From: Bacteroidia bacterium
Lineage (GTDB): Bacteria > Bacteroidota > Bacteroidia > B-17B0 > Aurantibacillaceae
Assembly (NCBI GenBank): GCA_016787785.1
Contig: JAEUTO010000006.1
Span: forward strand, 496,001 to 560,000
Length of the DNA stretch: 64,000 nucleotides
Reading direction: 5' to 3'
In this document: piece after piece, positions 52,248-61,108 of the stretch
How positions within the stretch are numbered: position 1 is the stretch's first letter
Layout: the number at the start of each line of letters is the position of its first letter
Translations under genes and position numbers: made by a program
The notes under the pieces: generated by a model
What the model was told of the DNA's origin: nothing
The model's input: the letters and a program-made list of their open reading frames with translations, nothing else
Database searches by the model: none

Positions 52248-53734
52248 GTTTTGTTTTTTAAAATTCTGTCCATAAATTTTTCGGTTGGCAGTAAACTTTG
52301 TTGAATACGTTTTGCATAATGTATACTATCCATTACTTCTTTTTGCTTTTCTTCCACCAGTTTTTTTTGTTTTTCAACTACTGTTTTTTGTTGTTCAATA
52401 ATGTTTTTTTGTTTTTTTGTAACACGAAAGCGATTAAACATAAATATTCCAAACACCAAAGTTAGTAACAGGCCCGAATATAAAAAATAACGCTGGTTCG
52501 CCTCATTCTTTAATTGGATGGCAGTTAGTTTTTTTTCCTGAACCACTTTGATACTATCCGCTGCAGCTTTCTTTTCGTATTCGTATTTAAGCTGTGATCT
52601 TAGGCTTGCCTTTCGTGTTTCCTGGTTGCTAATACTATCGCGCATAAGAATGAATAGTTCGTAATTTGCTAAAGCATTTTTCGCATCGTTTAACGATGTA
52701 TATATTTTATACAAGAGCAGGGCAGAGCCTTTTGCATTCTCGGCATAACCTATTTTTTTGTTTTCCTCTACACTGCGCGATACGATCTGCAAAGCTTCTT
52801 TAAATTTACCTTGTTTATAGTATATGTTGCCAATTGCGTTTAATGAAGTTAAAATTGATTCTTTGTCATCAACCTCCTGTGCGTTTTTAAGACTTTCAAA
52901 ATTTGTGCTTAAGGCTTTTTGGTAATCGCCGTTGTTCTCGTAGATCTCGGCTATGTTACTTAATGTTATAGAAATACCGGTCTTATTCTTTAATTGCGTA
53001 TGTATGTTCAAACTCTTTTGAAAATAAAGCAGCGCTTTATTCCTGTCTTTTTTTAGAAGATAAATATGGCCAATATTATTAAGTGCTGTGGCAGTTCCGG
53101 GTTTGTCTGCAATTGCAATTTTTAGTTTTAAACTTTGTTCGTAATAGTCTAGCGCTTTTTCAATGTCGTTTTGGTGCTCGTAAATGCTTGCGATGTTATT
53201 ATACGATTGCGCTATGCCTCTTTTATTGCCGATCGCTTCCTGAATTTTGAGACTTTTAGCATAATACTCTAATGCCTGTGCAATATTGCCCTGGTTGTCA
53301 TATATAAACCCAATATTATTAAGGCAAACCGCAATGCCTTCCTTGTTACCAATTTGCGACATAATGGCCAAACTACGGTTGTAATAATCGATTGCCTCGG
53401 GTATATTGCCTTTTGAATCACTTAAGTAACCGGAGTTATTTAACGCCGCGGATAAGTATTTTAGAAATGTTTTTTTAGAGATGGAATCTTTCAGGCCGGG
53501 ATCTTTTAAATTTTTCTCTGCAAGATCTTTCATTTCGATATTATATTTTGCCCATATACTTTCTTCTGCGTATGACTCTACAATAACATTTAAAAGAAAA
53601 CAACGTGTGGTGTCGTTTTTTGCCAATTTTACTGCGTTGAGAAGCGAGTCAAGTGTTTTGTTTTGAGCTAGCAACCATTGGCCGGCAGCACAAACAAAAA
53701 GTAGAAGTAAAAAATATGATCTTGCCTTTTTCAA
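52244..53734 (-). CDS. Truncated TPR-coiled-coil sensor, array member 3
   Basis: A 496-residue member with a TTG start directly after the upstream stop. The signal peptide (KARSYFLLLLFVCAAGQWLL), eight TPRs with the NNIGFIYDNQGNIAQALEYY-type consensus, YELFILMRDSISNQETRKAS, a membrane helix (YFLYSGLLLTLVFGIFMFN), coiled coil and terminal MDSIHYAKRIQQSLLPTE are all present. The C terminus follows LLP by 14 residues. The nearly identical TPR spacing makes it a recent paralogue of members 4 and 5. Confidence 0.88.
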   Translation of the reverse strand: MKKARSYFLLLLFVCAAGQWLLAQNKTLDSLLNAVKLAKNDTTRCFLLNVIVESYAEESIWAKYNIEMKDLAEKNLKDPGLKDSISKKTFLKYLSAALNNSGYLSDSKGNIPEAIDYYNRSLAIMSQIGNKEGIAVCLNNIGFIYDNQGNIAQALEYYAKSLKIQEAIGNKRGIAQSYNNIASIYEHQNDIEKALDYYEQSLKLKIAIADKPGTATALNNIGHIYLLKKDRNKALLYFQKSLNIHTQLKNKTGISITLSNIAEIYENNGDYQKALSTNFESLKNAQEVDDKESILTSLNAIGNIYYKQGKFKEALQIVSRSVEENKKIGYAENAKGSALLLYKIYTSLNDAKNALANYELFILMRDSISNQETRKASLRSQLKYEYEKKAAADSIKVVQEKKLTAIQLKNEANQRYFLYSGLLLTLVFGIFMFNRFRVTKKQKNIIEQQKTVVEKQKKLVEEKQKEVMDSIHYAKRIQQSLLPTEKFMDRILKNKT

Positions 53735-55213
53735 TTAACTTCTCTTATTTAATGTACGTTCTAAATATTTTTCTGTAGGTAATAAACTTTGCTGTATTCG
53801 CTTGGCGTAACGAATGCTATCCATTACTTCTTTTTGTTTTTCTTCCACCAATTTTTTCTGTTTTTCAACTAATGTTTTTTGTTGTTCAATAATGTTTTTT
53901 TGTTTTTGGGTTATCCGAAAACGGCTGAACATAAAAACGGCAAAAACCACTGTGAGTAATAAACCTGCATATAAAAAGTAGCGACGATTCTCTTCTTCCT
54001 TGAATTGAAGCGCGCTTAGTTTTTTTTCTTCTGCAACCTTAACGCTATCGGCTGCGGCCTTTTTTTCGTAGTCATATTTTAATTGACTTTTTATTGTCGC
54101 CTTTCGTGTTTCAGCATTAGAAATGCTGTCTTGCATTTGAATATAGAGCTCGTACATTTGTAAACTTTGCGTATATTTTTTTTGCTGAAAATATAGTTGT
54201 TTTAAAATAAAAGCAGATTCAAAGATTTCTTTTGGGTAGCCCATTTCTTTACTAATTTTTAAAGCTTCACTCGCATACAGAAACGCGTCTGAATATTTTT
54301 TTTGCTTGAAATACGTACGTGCGATACAATTTTTTGAGTTGGCGATGCTGGCTTTATCGTCTATCAAAAGTTGTGTTTCTAATGCTTTTTTAAATAGTAT
54401 TTGTGCCTCGGTAATATTATTTTGTTGTTCGTAAACGCCACCAATAAAGTTTGTAGTTAGAGCCGCGCCACGCTTATCTTTTACCTCCTCAAATAATTTT
54501 AAACTCTTGTAATAATAATTTAAGGCTTTGTCGTAATTTTTTTTGAAGAAATATATTTGCGCGATAGAATTTATAGAGTAGGCAATACCTTGTTTATCCT
54601 TTATCAGTAATTTTGCCTTAAGGCCTTTTTCATAATAATCTAGCGCTTTTGCAGTATCGCCTTGGTTGTAGTAAAGAATACCCAGATTATTAAGAGCGTA
54701 TCCTATACGTTTTTTATCATTTAACTCTTCGAAAATTTTTAAACTTTTTTGATAATAGTCTATTGCAACAATAACATTGCCTAAATTATAGTAGATAGCG
54801 CCAATGTTATTGTACGTGTCTGCCAGGGTAGTCTTATCACCGGTTGATTTCAACAGAACTAAATTCTCGTTGAAATATTTGAGTGCCAGATCTGGCTTAC
54901 CGCTTTGAATAGCCGAAAATCCTTTATTATTTATGGCAATTGTTTTGTAATTAATATATTTTTTCTCTAACCCATCGGCTATTTTAGAATTCAGCCTTTT
55001 GTTTGAGATAAGAAGTAGTTGCTCGTTATAGTTTTCCCATTCGCCGTCAGGTGTAACATCTATTAACTGATTTAAAAGGTTACATTTTTCTGTATCGTGT
55101 TTTGCAATTTTAAGTGCAATTCTAAGCGAATCAACGGTTTTGTCTTGTGCAAATAACGACGCTGTTAGCATAAAGACAAATACTATTAGAATATATTTTT
55201 TCTTCAGCGTCAT
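53735..55213 (-). CDS. Truncated TPR-coiled-coil sensor, array member 4
   Basis: A 492-residue member that starts at an ATG overlapping the upstream stop (ATGA). A signal peptide (KKYILIVFVFMLTASLFAQ) is followed by seven or eight TPRs (NNIGAIYYNLGNVIVAIDYY), YELYIQMQDSISNAETRKAT, KKAAADSVKVAEEKKLSALQ, a membrane helix (YFLYAGLLLTVVFAVFMFS), a coiled coil and the end MDSIRYAKRIQQSLLPTE plus about 12 residues. The 3' 300 bp are especially close in DNA sequence to those of members 3 and 5. Confidence 0.88.
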   Translation of the reverse strand: MTLKKKYILIVFVFMLTASLFAQDKTVDSLRIALKIAKHDTEKCNLLNQLIDVTPDGEWENYNEQLLLISNKRLNSKIADGLEKKYINYKTIAINNKGFSAIQSGKPDLALKYFNENLVLLKSTGDKTTLADTYNNIGAIYYNLGNVIVAIDYYQKSLKIFEELNDKKRIGYALNNLGILYYNQGDTAKALDYYEKGLKAKLLIKDKQGIAYSINSIAQIYFFKKNYDKALNYYYKSLKLFEEVKDKRGAALTTNFIGGVYEQQNNITEAQILFKKALETQLLIDDKASIANSKNCIARTYFKQKKYSDAFLYASEALKISKEMGYPKEIFESAFILKQLYFQQKKYTQSLQMYELYIQMQDSISNAETRKATIKSQLKYDYEKKAAADSVKVAEEKKLSALQFKEEENRRYFLYAGLLLTVVFAVFMFSRFRITQKQKNIIEQQKTLVEKQKKLVEEKQKEVMDSIRYAKRIQQSLLPTEKYLERTLNKRS

Positions 55214-56688
55214 TTTTTATTTAAAACCCGGTTAATAAATTTTTCTGTGGGTAACAGACTTTGCTGTATGCGCTTGGCATAGCGGATGCTGTCCATTATC
55301 TCTTTTTGTTTTTCTTCTACAACCTGTTTTTGTTTTTCAACCAAAATTTTTTGATCCTCAATAATATGCTTTTGTTTTTTTGTTATACGGAAGCGGTTAA
55401 ACATTACACCGCCAAATACGAGGGTTAACAATAAACCTCCATACAAAATGTAACGCTGATTTTCTTCTTGTTTAAAGCGCAGGGCTGTTATTTTTTTTTC
55501 TTCCACCACTTTAACACTGTCGGCTGCGGCTTTTTTTTCGTACTCGTATTTTAGTTCATTTTTAATTGAGGCTTTTCTCGTTTCCTGATTGCTAATGCTA
55601 TCACGCATTCGAATATAAAGCTCATAGTTAAGTACCGCGCTTTGATAGTTGCCCAAAGCTTTATAGATCTGGGTTAAGTGGTTAGCGGCGTTTCTTATAT
55701 TTTCGGGATTCCCTATTTCCTTACCCAATTCTAAACTTTTATTGCAAGACTCTAACGCTTTTTCGTATTTTTTTAGTTTATAGTAATTACTGCCGATGTT
55801 GTTTAATGAATAGGCGGTTCCTTTTTTATCGCCAATTTCTTCGCGTATTTTTAAACTTTTTTCAAAATAGTCCAGGGCTTTCGAATAATTACCCTGATGA
55901 TTGTAAATGGCGCCGATGTTATTTAAACCATACGCAAGCCCCTCTTTATTTCCTATTTCTTCCTGTATCAAAGTACTTTTTTCAAAACAAGCTATCGCTT
56001 TGGCAAAATTGTTTTCCATGAAATAGGCGCTTCCAATATTGTTTAGTGAAGTGGCGATCCCGTTTTTATTTTGGCTTGCTTCTTGTATTTTAAGGCTTCT
56101 ATTATAATACTCTAATGCTTTACTTATATCGCCCAGTTTTTTGTAGGCTGACCCTATGTTGTTTAGCGAGTAACCGATCCCATCTTTGTGACCGATCTCT
56201 TCCTGTATTTTTAAACCTTTAGAATAAAACTCGAGGGCTTTGGGAATATTGCCCTGTCCATCGTAAATAACGGCAATGTTGTTTAAAGAGGTTGCGAGTC
56301 CTTTTTTATCGCCAATTTCTTCTTGAATTTTCAGGCCTTTGTCATAATATTCTATTGCCTTACCAACATTGCCCTGCGAGTCGTAACTAAGCCCAATGTT
56401 ATTTAATGAAGCCGCAAGATGTTTTTTAAACATAAGATAATCGGAATGGTTTGCAGAAATTGCTTTTAATTTTGTTTCTGCTAAAGTTTTTAATTGCAAA
56501 TTATATTGTTCCCATTCCCCATCGGGCGCTGTTTCGGCTAACTGAGAAAGTGTATTACAGCGCGCAATATCGCTCTTGGCAGTTTTAAGCTCCAGTTTTA
56601 ACGAGTCCAGAATTCTATCCTGTGCAAAGCAAAAACTAATTGCCAACTGATAAATGCCAATAATGCTTATATATAAGGTTTTCTTCAA
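55210..56688 (-). CDS. Truncated TPR-coiled-coil sensor, array member 5
   Basis: A 492-residue member with a TTG start overlapping the upstream TGA. It has the most regular TPR region: at least eight repeats reading SLNNIGSAYKKLGDISKALE with KSLKIQEEIGDK between them. The signal peptide is followed by a pre-TPR PDGEWEQYN segment. A membrane helix (YILYGGLLLTLVFGGVMFN), coiled coil and final MDSIRYAKRIQQSLLPTE plus about 12 residues complete it. There is no output domain. Confidence 0.88.
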   Translation of the reverse strand: MKKTLYISIIGIYQLAISFCFAQDRILDSLKLELKTAKSDIARCNTLSQLAETAPDGEWEQYNLQLKTLAETKLKAISANHSDYLMFKKHLAASLNNIGLSYDSQGNVGKAIEYYDKGLKIQEEIGDKKGLATSLNNIAVIYDGQGNIPKALEFYSKGLKIQEEIGHKDGIGYSLNNIGSAYKKLGDISKALEYYNRSLKIQEASQNKNGIATSLNNIGSAYFMENNFAKAIACFEKSTLIQEEIGNKEGLAYGLNNIGAIYNHQGNYSKALDYFEKSLKIREEIGDKKGTAYSLNNIGSNYYKLKKYEKALESCNKSLELGKEIGNPENIRNAANHLTQIYKALGNYQSAVLNYELYIRMRDSISNQETRKASIKNELKYEYEKKAAADSVKVVEEKKITALRFKQEENQRYILYGGLLLTLVFGGVMFNRFRITKKQKHIIEDQKILVEKQKQVVEEKQKEIMDSIRYAKRIQQSLLPTEKFINRVLNKK

Positions 56689-58157
56689 ACGTTGTTTTTA
56701 AAAATGCGTTCAATATATTTTTCGGTTGGTAATAAACTTTGCTGTATGCGTTTAGCATAACGGATGCTATCCATTACTTCTTTTTGTTTTTCTTCAACCA
56801 AAGTTTTTTGACGTTCTACAATTGTTTTTTGATCTTCAATAATTTGCTTTTGTTTTTTTATGATGCGGAAACGATTAAACATAAAACCACCAAATACCAA
56901 TGTTAATCCCAGACCACCGTATAAAAAGTAGCGTTGGTTCTCTTCTTGCTTTAATTGCAGGGTTGTTAATTTTTTTTCTTCAACTACTTTAACGCTATCA
57001 GCCGCGGCCTTTTTTTCGTATTCGTATTTTAATTGTGTGCGGATAGAAGCCTTGCGGTTTTCGTTATTTAGAATACTATCATTCATTAAAATATACAGCT
57101 CATACGTTTCTAATGCATTTTTATGATCACCTTTGGCTTTGTAAACCTCATTTAACTGGTAAGCCACAAATTTTATATTTTCCGGGTAGCCAAGATCTTT
57201 ACAAATTTTCATTGACGTTAAGCAATACTCCAGGGCCTTATTGTAGTTTTTTCGTTTCAGATATATTTCTGCAATGTTATTATAGGTATAAGAGATACCG
57301 GTCTTATCGTCGATCTCTTCATGGATCTTTAAACTTTTGTTATAATAGTTCAAAGCTTCGTCCTCTTTCTTTTGGAAGAAATACATGCGGCCAATGTTGT
57401 TCAACGATTCTGCAATACCGCGCTTATCATTCATGCTTTCGCGTAGCTTTAAGCTTTTTTCAAAACTCTCTAGCGCTTTATTGATGTCATTGTTTTCGAA
57501 ATATAAATTGCCAAGATTATTTTGTGCGTATGCCATACCCAAAACGTCGTTGGTTAGTTTATTAATTAACACACATTTATTGTAGCATTCAAACGCTTTA
57601 GCCAATTCTTTTTGTTGATAATAGATGCCACCGAGGTTATTTAAGAGCCTGGAAGTGGAGTAATGGTCATTTATACTTTCTGATATTTTTAAACTCTCAA
57701 TAAAGTATTCTAATGCTTTTGCAATGTTGCCCTGTTTGTAATAAATGCCACCAATATTGTTTAGCGAATTGCCAATGCCAGATCTGTTTCCGATCTGTTG
57801 CTGTATTTTTAAGCTTTTGTTGTTGTATTCAAGTCCTTTGGCATCGTTGCCGGTTTCGTCTGCAAAAAAGGCGGTATTGTTATAGGCGGCAGCCAGGTAT
57901 TTTAAATAAACGTTGTGTAAAGGATCGCCAGAACGGGTTGTTTCGAGGTTTTTACCGGCCAGCTTTTCCATTTCGAGATTATAAGCCATCCAAACGTTGC
58001 CGTCGCTTTCAGCCTCTATCATCGCGTTTAAGATGTTACACCTTGTAGTGTCGTGTTTTGCGTTTTTCAGGGCTGTCTTAAGGGAGTCATTTGTTGTATT
58101 TTGCCCAAAATAAACCGCCGGAACGCAAAGAAGCAATATTTTCAGGTATTTTAGCAC
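56685..58157 (-). CDS. Truncated TPR-coiled-coil sensor, array member 6 (first in operon)
   Basis: A 490-residue member and the promoter-proximal gene. GTG start, with a signal peptide (MLKYLKILLLCVPAVYFGQ). Eight TPRs follow, including SLNNIGGIYYKQGNIAKALEYF, then YELYILMNDSILNNENRKAS, KKAAADSVKVVEEKK, a membrane helix (YFLYGGLGLTLVFGGFMFN), coiled coil and the end MDSIRYAKRIQQSLLPTE plus about 12 residues. A -7-like box TACTTTTA ends 4 nt upstream. Confidence 0.88.
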   Translation of the reverse strand: MLKYLKILLLCVPAVYFGQNTTNDSLKTALKNAKHDTTRCNILNAMIEAESDGNVWMAYNLEMEKLAGKNLETTRSGDPLHNVYLKYLAAAYNNTAFFADETGNDAKGLEYNNKSLKIQQQIGNRSGIGNSLNNIGGIYYKQGNIAKALEYFIESLKISESINDHYSTSRLLNNLGGIYYQQKELAKAFECYNKCVLINKLTNDVLGMAYAQNNLGNLYFENNDINKALESFEKSLKLRESMNDKRGIAESLNNIGRMYFFQKKEDEALNYYNKSLKIHEEIDDKTGISYTYNNIAEIYLKRKNYNKALEYCLTSMKICKDLGYPENIKFVAYQLNEVYKAKGDHKNALETYELYILMNDSILNNENRKASIRTQLKYEYEKKAAADSVKVVEEKKLTTLQLKQEENQRYFLYGGLGLTLVFGGFMFNRFRIIKKQKQIIEDQKTIVERQKTLVEEKQKEVMDSIRYAKRIQQSLLPTEKYIERIFKNNV

Positions 58158-58161
58158 CAGC

Positions 58162-58169
58162 TAAAAGTA
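58162..58169 (-). promoter_or_regulatory. Predicted -7 box of the TPR array
   Basis: Minus-strand TACTTTTA (one change from TAnnTTTG) ends 4 nt before GTG 58157. The direct repeats at 58190-58203 and 58225-58238 lie just upstream. Confidence 0.4.
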
Positions 58170-58189
58170 TCAATTAATTTTAGATGAAA

Positions 58190-58238
58190 AAGGCTTTAAA
58201 ATGTACATTATTTTGAGTAATTTTAAGGCTTTAAAATG
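58190..58238. repeat. Direct repeat upstream of the TPR array
   Basis: AAGGCTTTAAAATG occurs at 58190-58203 and again at 58225-58238, 35 bp apart. One copy overlaps the expected -33 zone of the minus-strand promoter. It could be an activator or repressor site. Confidence 0.5.
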
Positions 58239-58307
58239 GTATTTTCGCCCAAGTGGGCAAATAAAGCGATTTTGGGGCATAAATAATCCCTATTTTTTTG
58301 AAAAAAG

Positions 58308-58338
58308 TTTGTTCTATCAAAAAAACTTCATACATTTG
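58308..58338 (+). promoter_or_regulatory. Promoter of the rplM ribosomal operon
   Basis: TTTG (58308-58311), a 19-nt spacer and TACATTTG (58331-58338) match the Bacteroidota -33/-7 consensus exactly. The leader before GTG 58377 is about 35 nt and holds a weak CCTTATTTAAGG hairpin (58343-58354). Confidence 0.75.
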
Positions 58339-58376
58339 CACCCCTTATTTAAGGAAAAGACTAAAAAAATCATAAA

Positions 58377-58832
58377 GTGGACGCATTAAGTTATAAAACA
58401 AAATTTGCCAATAAAACCTCTGCAGAGAAGGAATGGTTATTGGTTGACGCTGAAAATGAAGTAGTTGGAAGATTAGCTTCAAAAGTAGCCATGTTATTAC
58501 GTGGAAAGCACAAAGCAAGCTATACCCCGCATGCAGATGCAGGAAGTAATGTAATTATCATTAATGCTGAGAAAGTTCGCTTTACCGGCAAAAAATTAAC
58601 AGATAAGGAATACGTTCGTTACACTGGTTTTCAAGGTGGACAGCGTTTTACGACTCCAAAAGAATTGTTAGCTAAAAAACCTGAAGAGATCCTTGCTCAT
58701 GCTATTCATGGTATGTTGCCAAAAGGTCCATTAGGCCGTCAGTTAAATACGAATATCCGTATTTTTGCCGGTACTAACCATGGTCATGATGCACAACAAC
58801 CTAAAAAAATTGATCTAAGTAAAATTAAGTAA
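58377..58832 (+). CDS. rplM: 50S ribosomal protein L13
   Basis: L13 binds 23S rRNA early in large-subunit assembly. The 151-residue protein has the family core WLLVDAENEVVGRLASKVA, MLLRGKHKASYTPHADAGSNVIIINA, KYVRYTGFQGG-like KEYVRYTGFQGGQR, and HAIHGMLPKGPLGRQL. GTG start, no alternative ATG. It is first of rplM-rpsI-rpsB, the usual bacterial order. Confidence 0.98.
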   Translation: MDALSYKTKFANKTSAEKEWLLVDAENEVVGRLASKVAMLLRGKHKASYTPHADAGSNVIIINAEKVRFTGKKLTDKEYVRYTGFQGGQRFTTPKELLAKKPEEILAHAIHGMLPKGPLGRQLNTNIRIFAGTNHGHDAQQPKKIDLSKIK

Positions 58833-58843
58833 TTATAAAGTAA

Positions 58844-59230
58844 ATGGAAGTAATCAACACATCTGGTCGCAGAAAAACTTCAGTAGCTCGCGCTTACGTA
58901 ACAAAAGGAAGCGGTAACATCGAAGTAAACGGAAGAGAGTATAAAGAATATTTTAAAACTCCAACATTACACTATTATGTAACACAATCTTTAAAAGTGT
59001 CAAACGCTTTAAATGATTATGATGTAAAAGTAAATGTTGCCGGTGGTGGTATTACAGGACAAGCACAAGCAATTCGTTTAGCTATTGCAAAAGCATTAGT
59101 AGAAATGAATGCAGATCTTAAAAAAGACTTACGCGCTGCAGGTTTAATTACCCGCGACCCACGTATGGTTGAGCGTAAGAAATTCGGTCAGAAAAAAGCC
59201 CGTGCACGCTTCCAATTCAGCAAACGTTAA
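58844..59230 (+). CDS. rpsI: 30S ribosomal protein S9
   Basis: S9 sits at the small-subunit head near the P site. The 128-residue protein has GRRKTSVARAYVTKGSG, VNVAGGGITGQAQAIRLAIA, and the basic C terminus ending KKARARFQFSKR, with the terminal Lys-Arg that contacts tRNA. It follows rplM by 11 nt. Confidence 0.98.
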   Translation: MEVINTSGRRKTSVARAYVTKGSGNIEVNGREYKEYFKTPTLHYYVTQSLKVSNALNDYDVKVNVAGGGITGQAQAIRLAIAKALVEMNADLKKDLRAAGLITRDPRMVERKKFGQKKARARFQFSKR

Positions 59231-59258
59231 TCGATTTAAAAAAGAAGAGAATATACAA

Positions 59259-60122
59259 ATGTCAGCAAGAACAACATTTAACGAATTACTTGAAACAGGT
59301 GCACACTTTGGTCACCTTAAAAGCAAATGGAATCCAGCAATGGCTCCTTATATCTATGCCGAAAAAAATGGCATTCATATTATTGACTTAAACAAAACCA
59401 TCGTAAAGATCGATGAGGCTGCAGAAGCTTTAAAACAAATTGTTCGTTCAGGACGTAAAATATTATTTGTTGCTACAAAAAAGCAAGCAAAAGATATCGT
59501 TGCAGAAAGAATTAAAGCAATTAATATGCCTTACGTTACAGAACGTTGGCCGGGTGGAATGTTAACTAACTTCGCTACTATCCGTAAATCGGTACGTCGC
59601 ATGAGCCAAATTGACAAAATGACCACTGATGGTACTTTTGGAAACATCTCAAAACGTGAGCGTTTACAATTCTCTCGTGAGCGTGCAAAATTAGAGATCA
59701 ACTTTGGTTCTATTGCTGATCTTTCTCGTTTACCTGCTGCATTATTTATTGTTGATATCACTAAAGAACATATCGCTGTAGCTGAAGCTAAGCGTTTAAA
59801 TATTCCAACATTTGCAATTGTAGATACTAACTCAAATCCAAATTTAGTGGATTACGTTATTCCTGCAAATGACGATGCTTCTACTTCAATTGCTTACATT
59901 ATTGATCTAATGGCAACTGCAATTAAAGAAGGTTTATCTGATCGTAAGATGGATAAAGAAGCTGGTAATGCTGAAGAATCAGATACTAAAGAATTAAGCC
60001 AACACGAAGCTGAAGAGTTAGCGGATGGTGCTATCATCAAAGGTGCTGTTAAAGGTACTGATGAAGAAGAAAAAGGTGGTGCTAAAAAACCACGTCGTAG
60101 AGTAACGACTGCAAAAAAATAA
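59259..60122 (+). CDS. rpsB: 30S ribosomal protein S2
   Basis: The 287-residue protein begins FNELLETGAHFGHLKSKWNP, and has FVATKKQAKDIVAERI, WPGGMLTNFATIRKSV and TFAIVDTNSNPNLVDYVIPA, all diagnostic of S2. I start at the ATG at 59259; the frame is open further upstream inside rpsI but this is not S2-like. A C-terminal tail of about 55 acidic then basic residues (EAGNAEESDTKELSQHEAEE, KKPRRRVTTAKK) extends beyond the E. coli protein. It is followed by a strong terminator before tsf. Confidence 0.97.
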   Translation: MSARTTFNELLETGAHFGHLKSKWNPAMAPYIYAEKNGIHIIDLNKTIVKIDEAAEALKQIVRSGRKILFVATKKQAKDIVAERIKAINMPYVTERWPGGMLTNFATIRKSVRRMSQIDKMTTDGTFGNISKRERLQFSRERAKLEINFGSIADLSRLPAALFIVDITKEHIAVAEAKRLNIPTFAIVDTNSNPNLVDYVIPANDDASTSIAYIIDLMATAIKEGLSDRKMDKEAGNAEESDTKELSQHEAEELADGAIIKGAVKGTDEEEKGGAKKPRRRVTTAKK

Positions 60123-60144
60123 TTAGAACTACACTATTTAAAAG

Positions 60145-60178
60145 CGGTCATTCTGTAATCAGGCTGACCGTTTTTTTT
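60145..60178 (+). terminator. Terminator between rpsB and tsf
   Basis: CGGTCA (60145-60150) pairs with TGACCG (60165-60170), with an inner CTG/CAG pair, followed by eight T. Confidence 0.82.
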
Positions 60179-60216
60179 GGAAAAAATATAAATAAACAAT
60201 TAAAAAAGTAAATAAA

Positions 60217-61041
60217 ATGGCTATTACAGCAGCAGAAGTTAATAAGTTACGTCAGCAAACAGGTGCTGGTATGATGGATTGTAAAAAAGCATTAGAAGAA
60301 AGCAATGGCGATTTTGAAGCCGCTGTGGATTTTCTTCGCAAAAAAGGCGCAAAGGTTGCGGCTAACCGTGCCGACCGTGATGCGAGAGAAGGAGTAGTTC
60401 TTGCAAAAACAGCTTCGGATAATAAAACAGCTGTAGTTGTTAGTGTTAATTGCGAAACAGATTTCGTTGCAAAAAATGCAGAGTTTATTGAGTTTGCAGA
60501 GAATGTTGCGAAAATTGCTTTAGATAAAAAACCGGCAGATATTGATGCGTTAAAAGCATTACCATATAATGGCGACGTTACTGTTGCTGATAAATTTATG
60601 GAGCAAATTGGTAAGATCGGTGAGAAAATTGATATTGGTTATTACAGTATCGTTAACGCTGAACAAGTTGTTGGCTATATTCACCCGGGTAACCGTTTGG
60701 CAGTTGCCGTTGGATTTAATAAAGGTGTTTCTGCCGAAGTTGCAAAAAATATTGCTATGCAGGCAGCGGCAATGGCTCCTGTAGCTATTGATAAAGACGA
60801 TGTAGATAAAACTACTATCGAACGCGAATTAGAGATCGCCCGCGAAACTACTCGTGCTGAAGGTAAACCTGAAGACATGGTTGAGAAGATCGCTCAAGGT
60901 AAATTAAATAAATTCTATAAAGATTCTACTTTATTAAATCAAGAATACTTTATCGATAATAAAATGACGGTTCGTCAATTTTTACAAAGCGTAGAAAAAG
61001 ACCTAACGGTTTCGGCACTAAAACGCTATTCATTATCTTAA
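60217..61041 (+). CDS. tsf: Elongation factor Ts
   Basis: EF-Ts exchanges GDP on EF-Tu. The 274-residue protein has the UBA-like start KLRQQTGAGMMDCKKALEES, then EGVVLAKTASDNKTAVVVSVNCETDFVAKN across the core (the hallmark NCETDFVA), and KFYKDSTLLNQ near the C terminus. It follows rpsB after an internal terminator, so its level may be set partly by readthrough; no clear promoter of its own is seen. Confidence 0.97.
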   Translation: MAITAAEVNKLRQQTGAGMMDCKKALEESNGDFEAAVDFLRKKGAKVAANRADRDAREGVVLAKTASDNKTAVVVSVNCETDFVAKNAEFIEFAENVAKIALDKKPADIDALKALPYNGDVTVADKFMEQIGKIGEKIDIGYYSIVNAEQVVGYIHPGNRLAVAVGFNKGVSAEVAKNIAMQAAAMAPVAIDKDDVDKTTIERELEIARETTRAEGKPEDMVEKIAQGKLNKFYKDSTLLNQEYFIDNKMTVRQFLQSVEKDLTVSALKRYSLS

Positions 61042-61049
61042 TAATTTTA

Positions 61050-61079
61050 AATCCCGGCTTTTTAGTCGGGATTTTTTTT
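61050..61079 (+). terminator. Terminator after tsf
   Basis: AATCCCG (61050-61056) pairs with CGGGATT (61067-61073), followed by six further T. Confidence 0.82.
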
Positions 61080-61108
61080 AACCAGTACAAAAAATAAAGT
61101 CCTCAAAA

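Noticed and set aside
57113-58048. Plus-strand open frames of 123 and 111 codons opposite array member 6
   Set aside because: They are Cys/Arg-rich shadow frames of a well-supported TPR gene with no family match visible.
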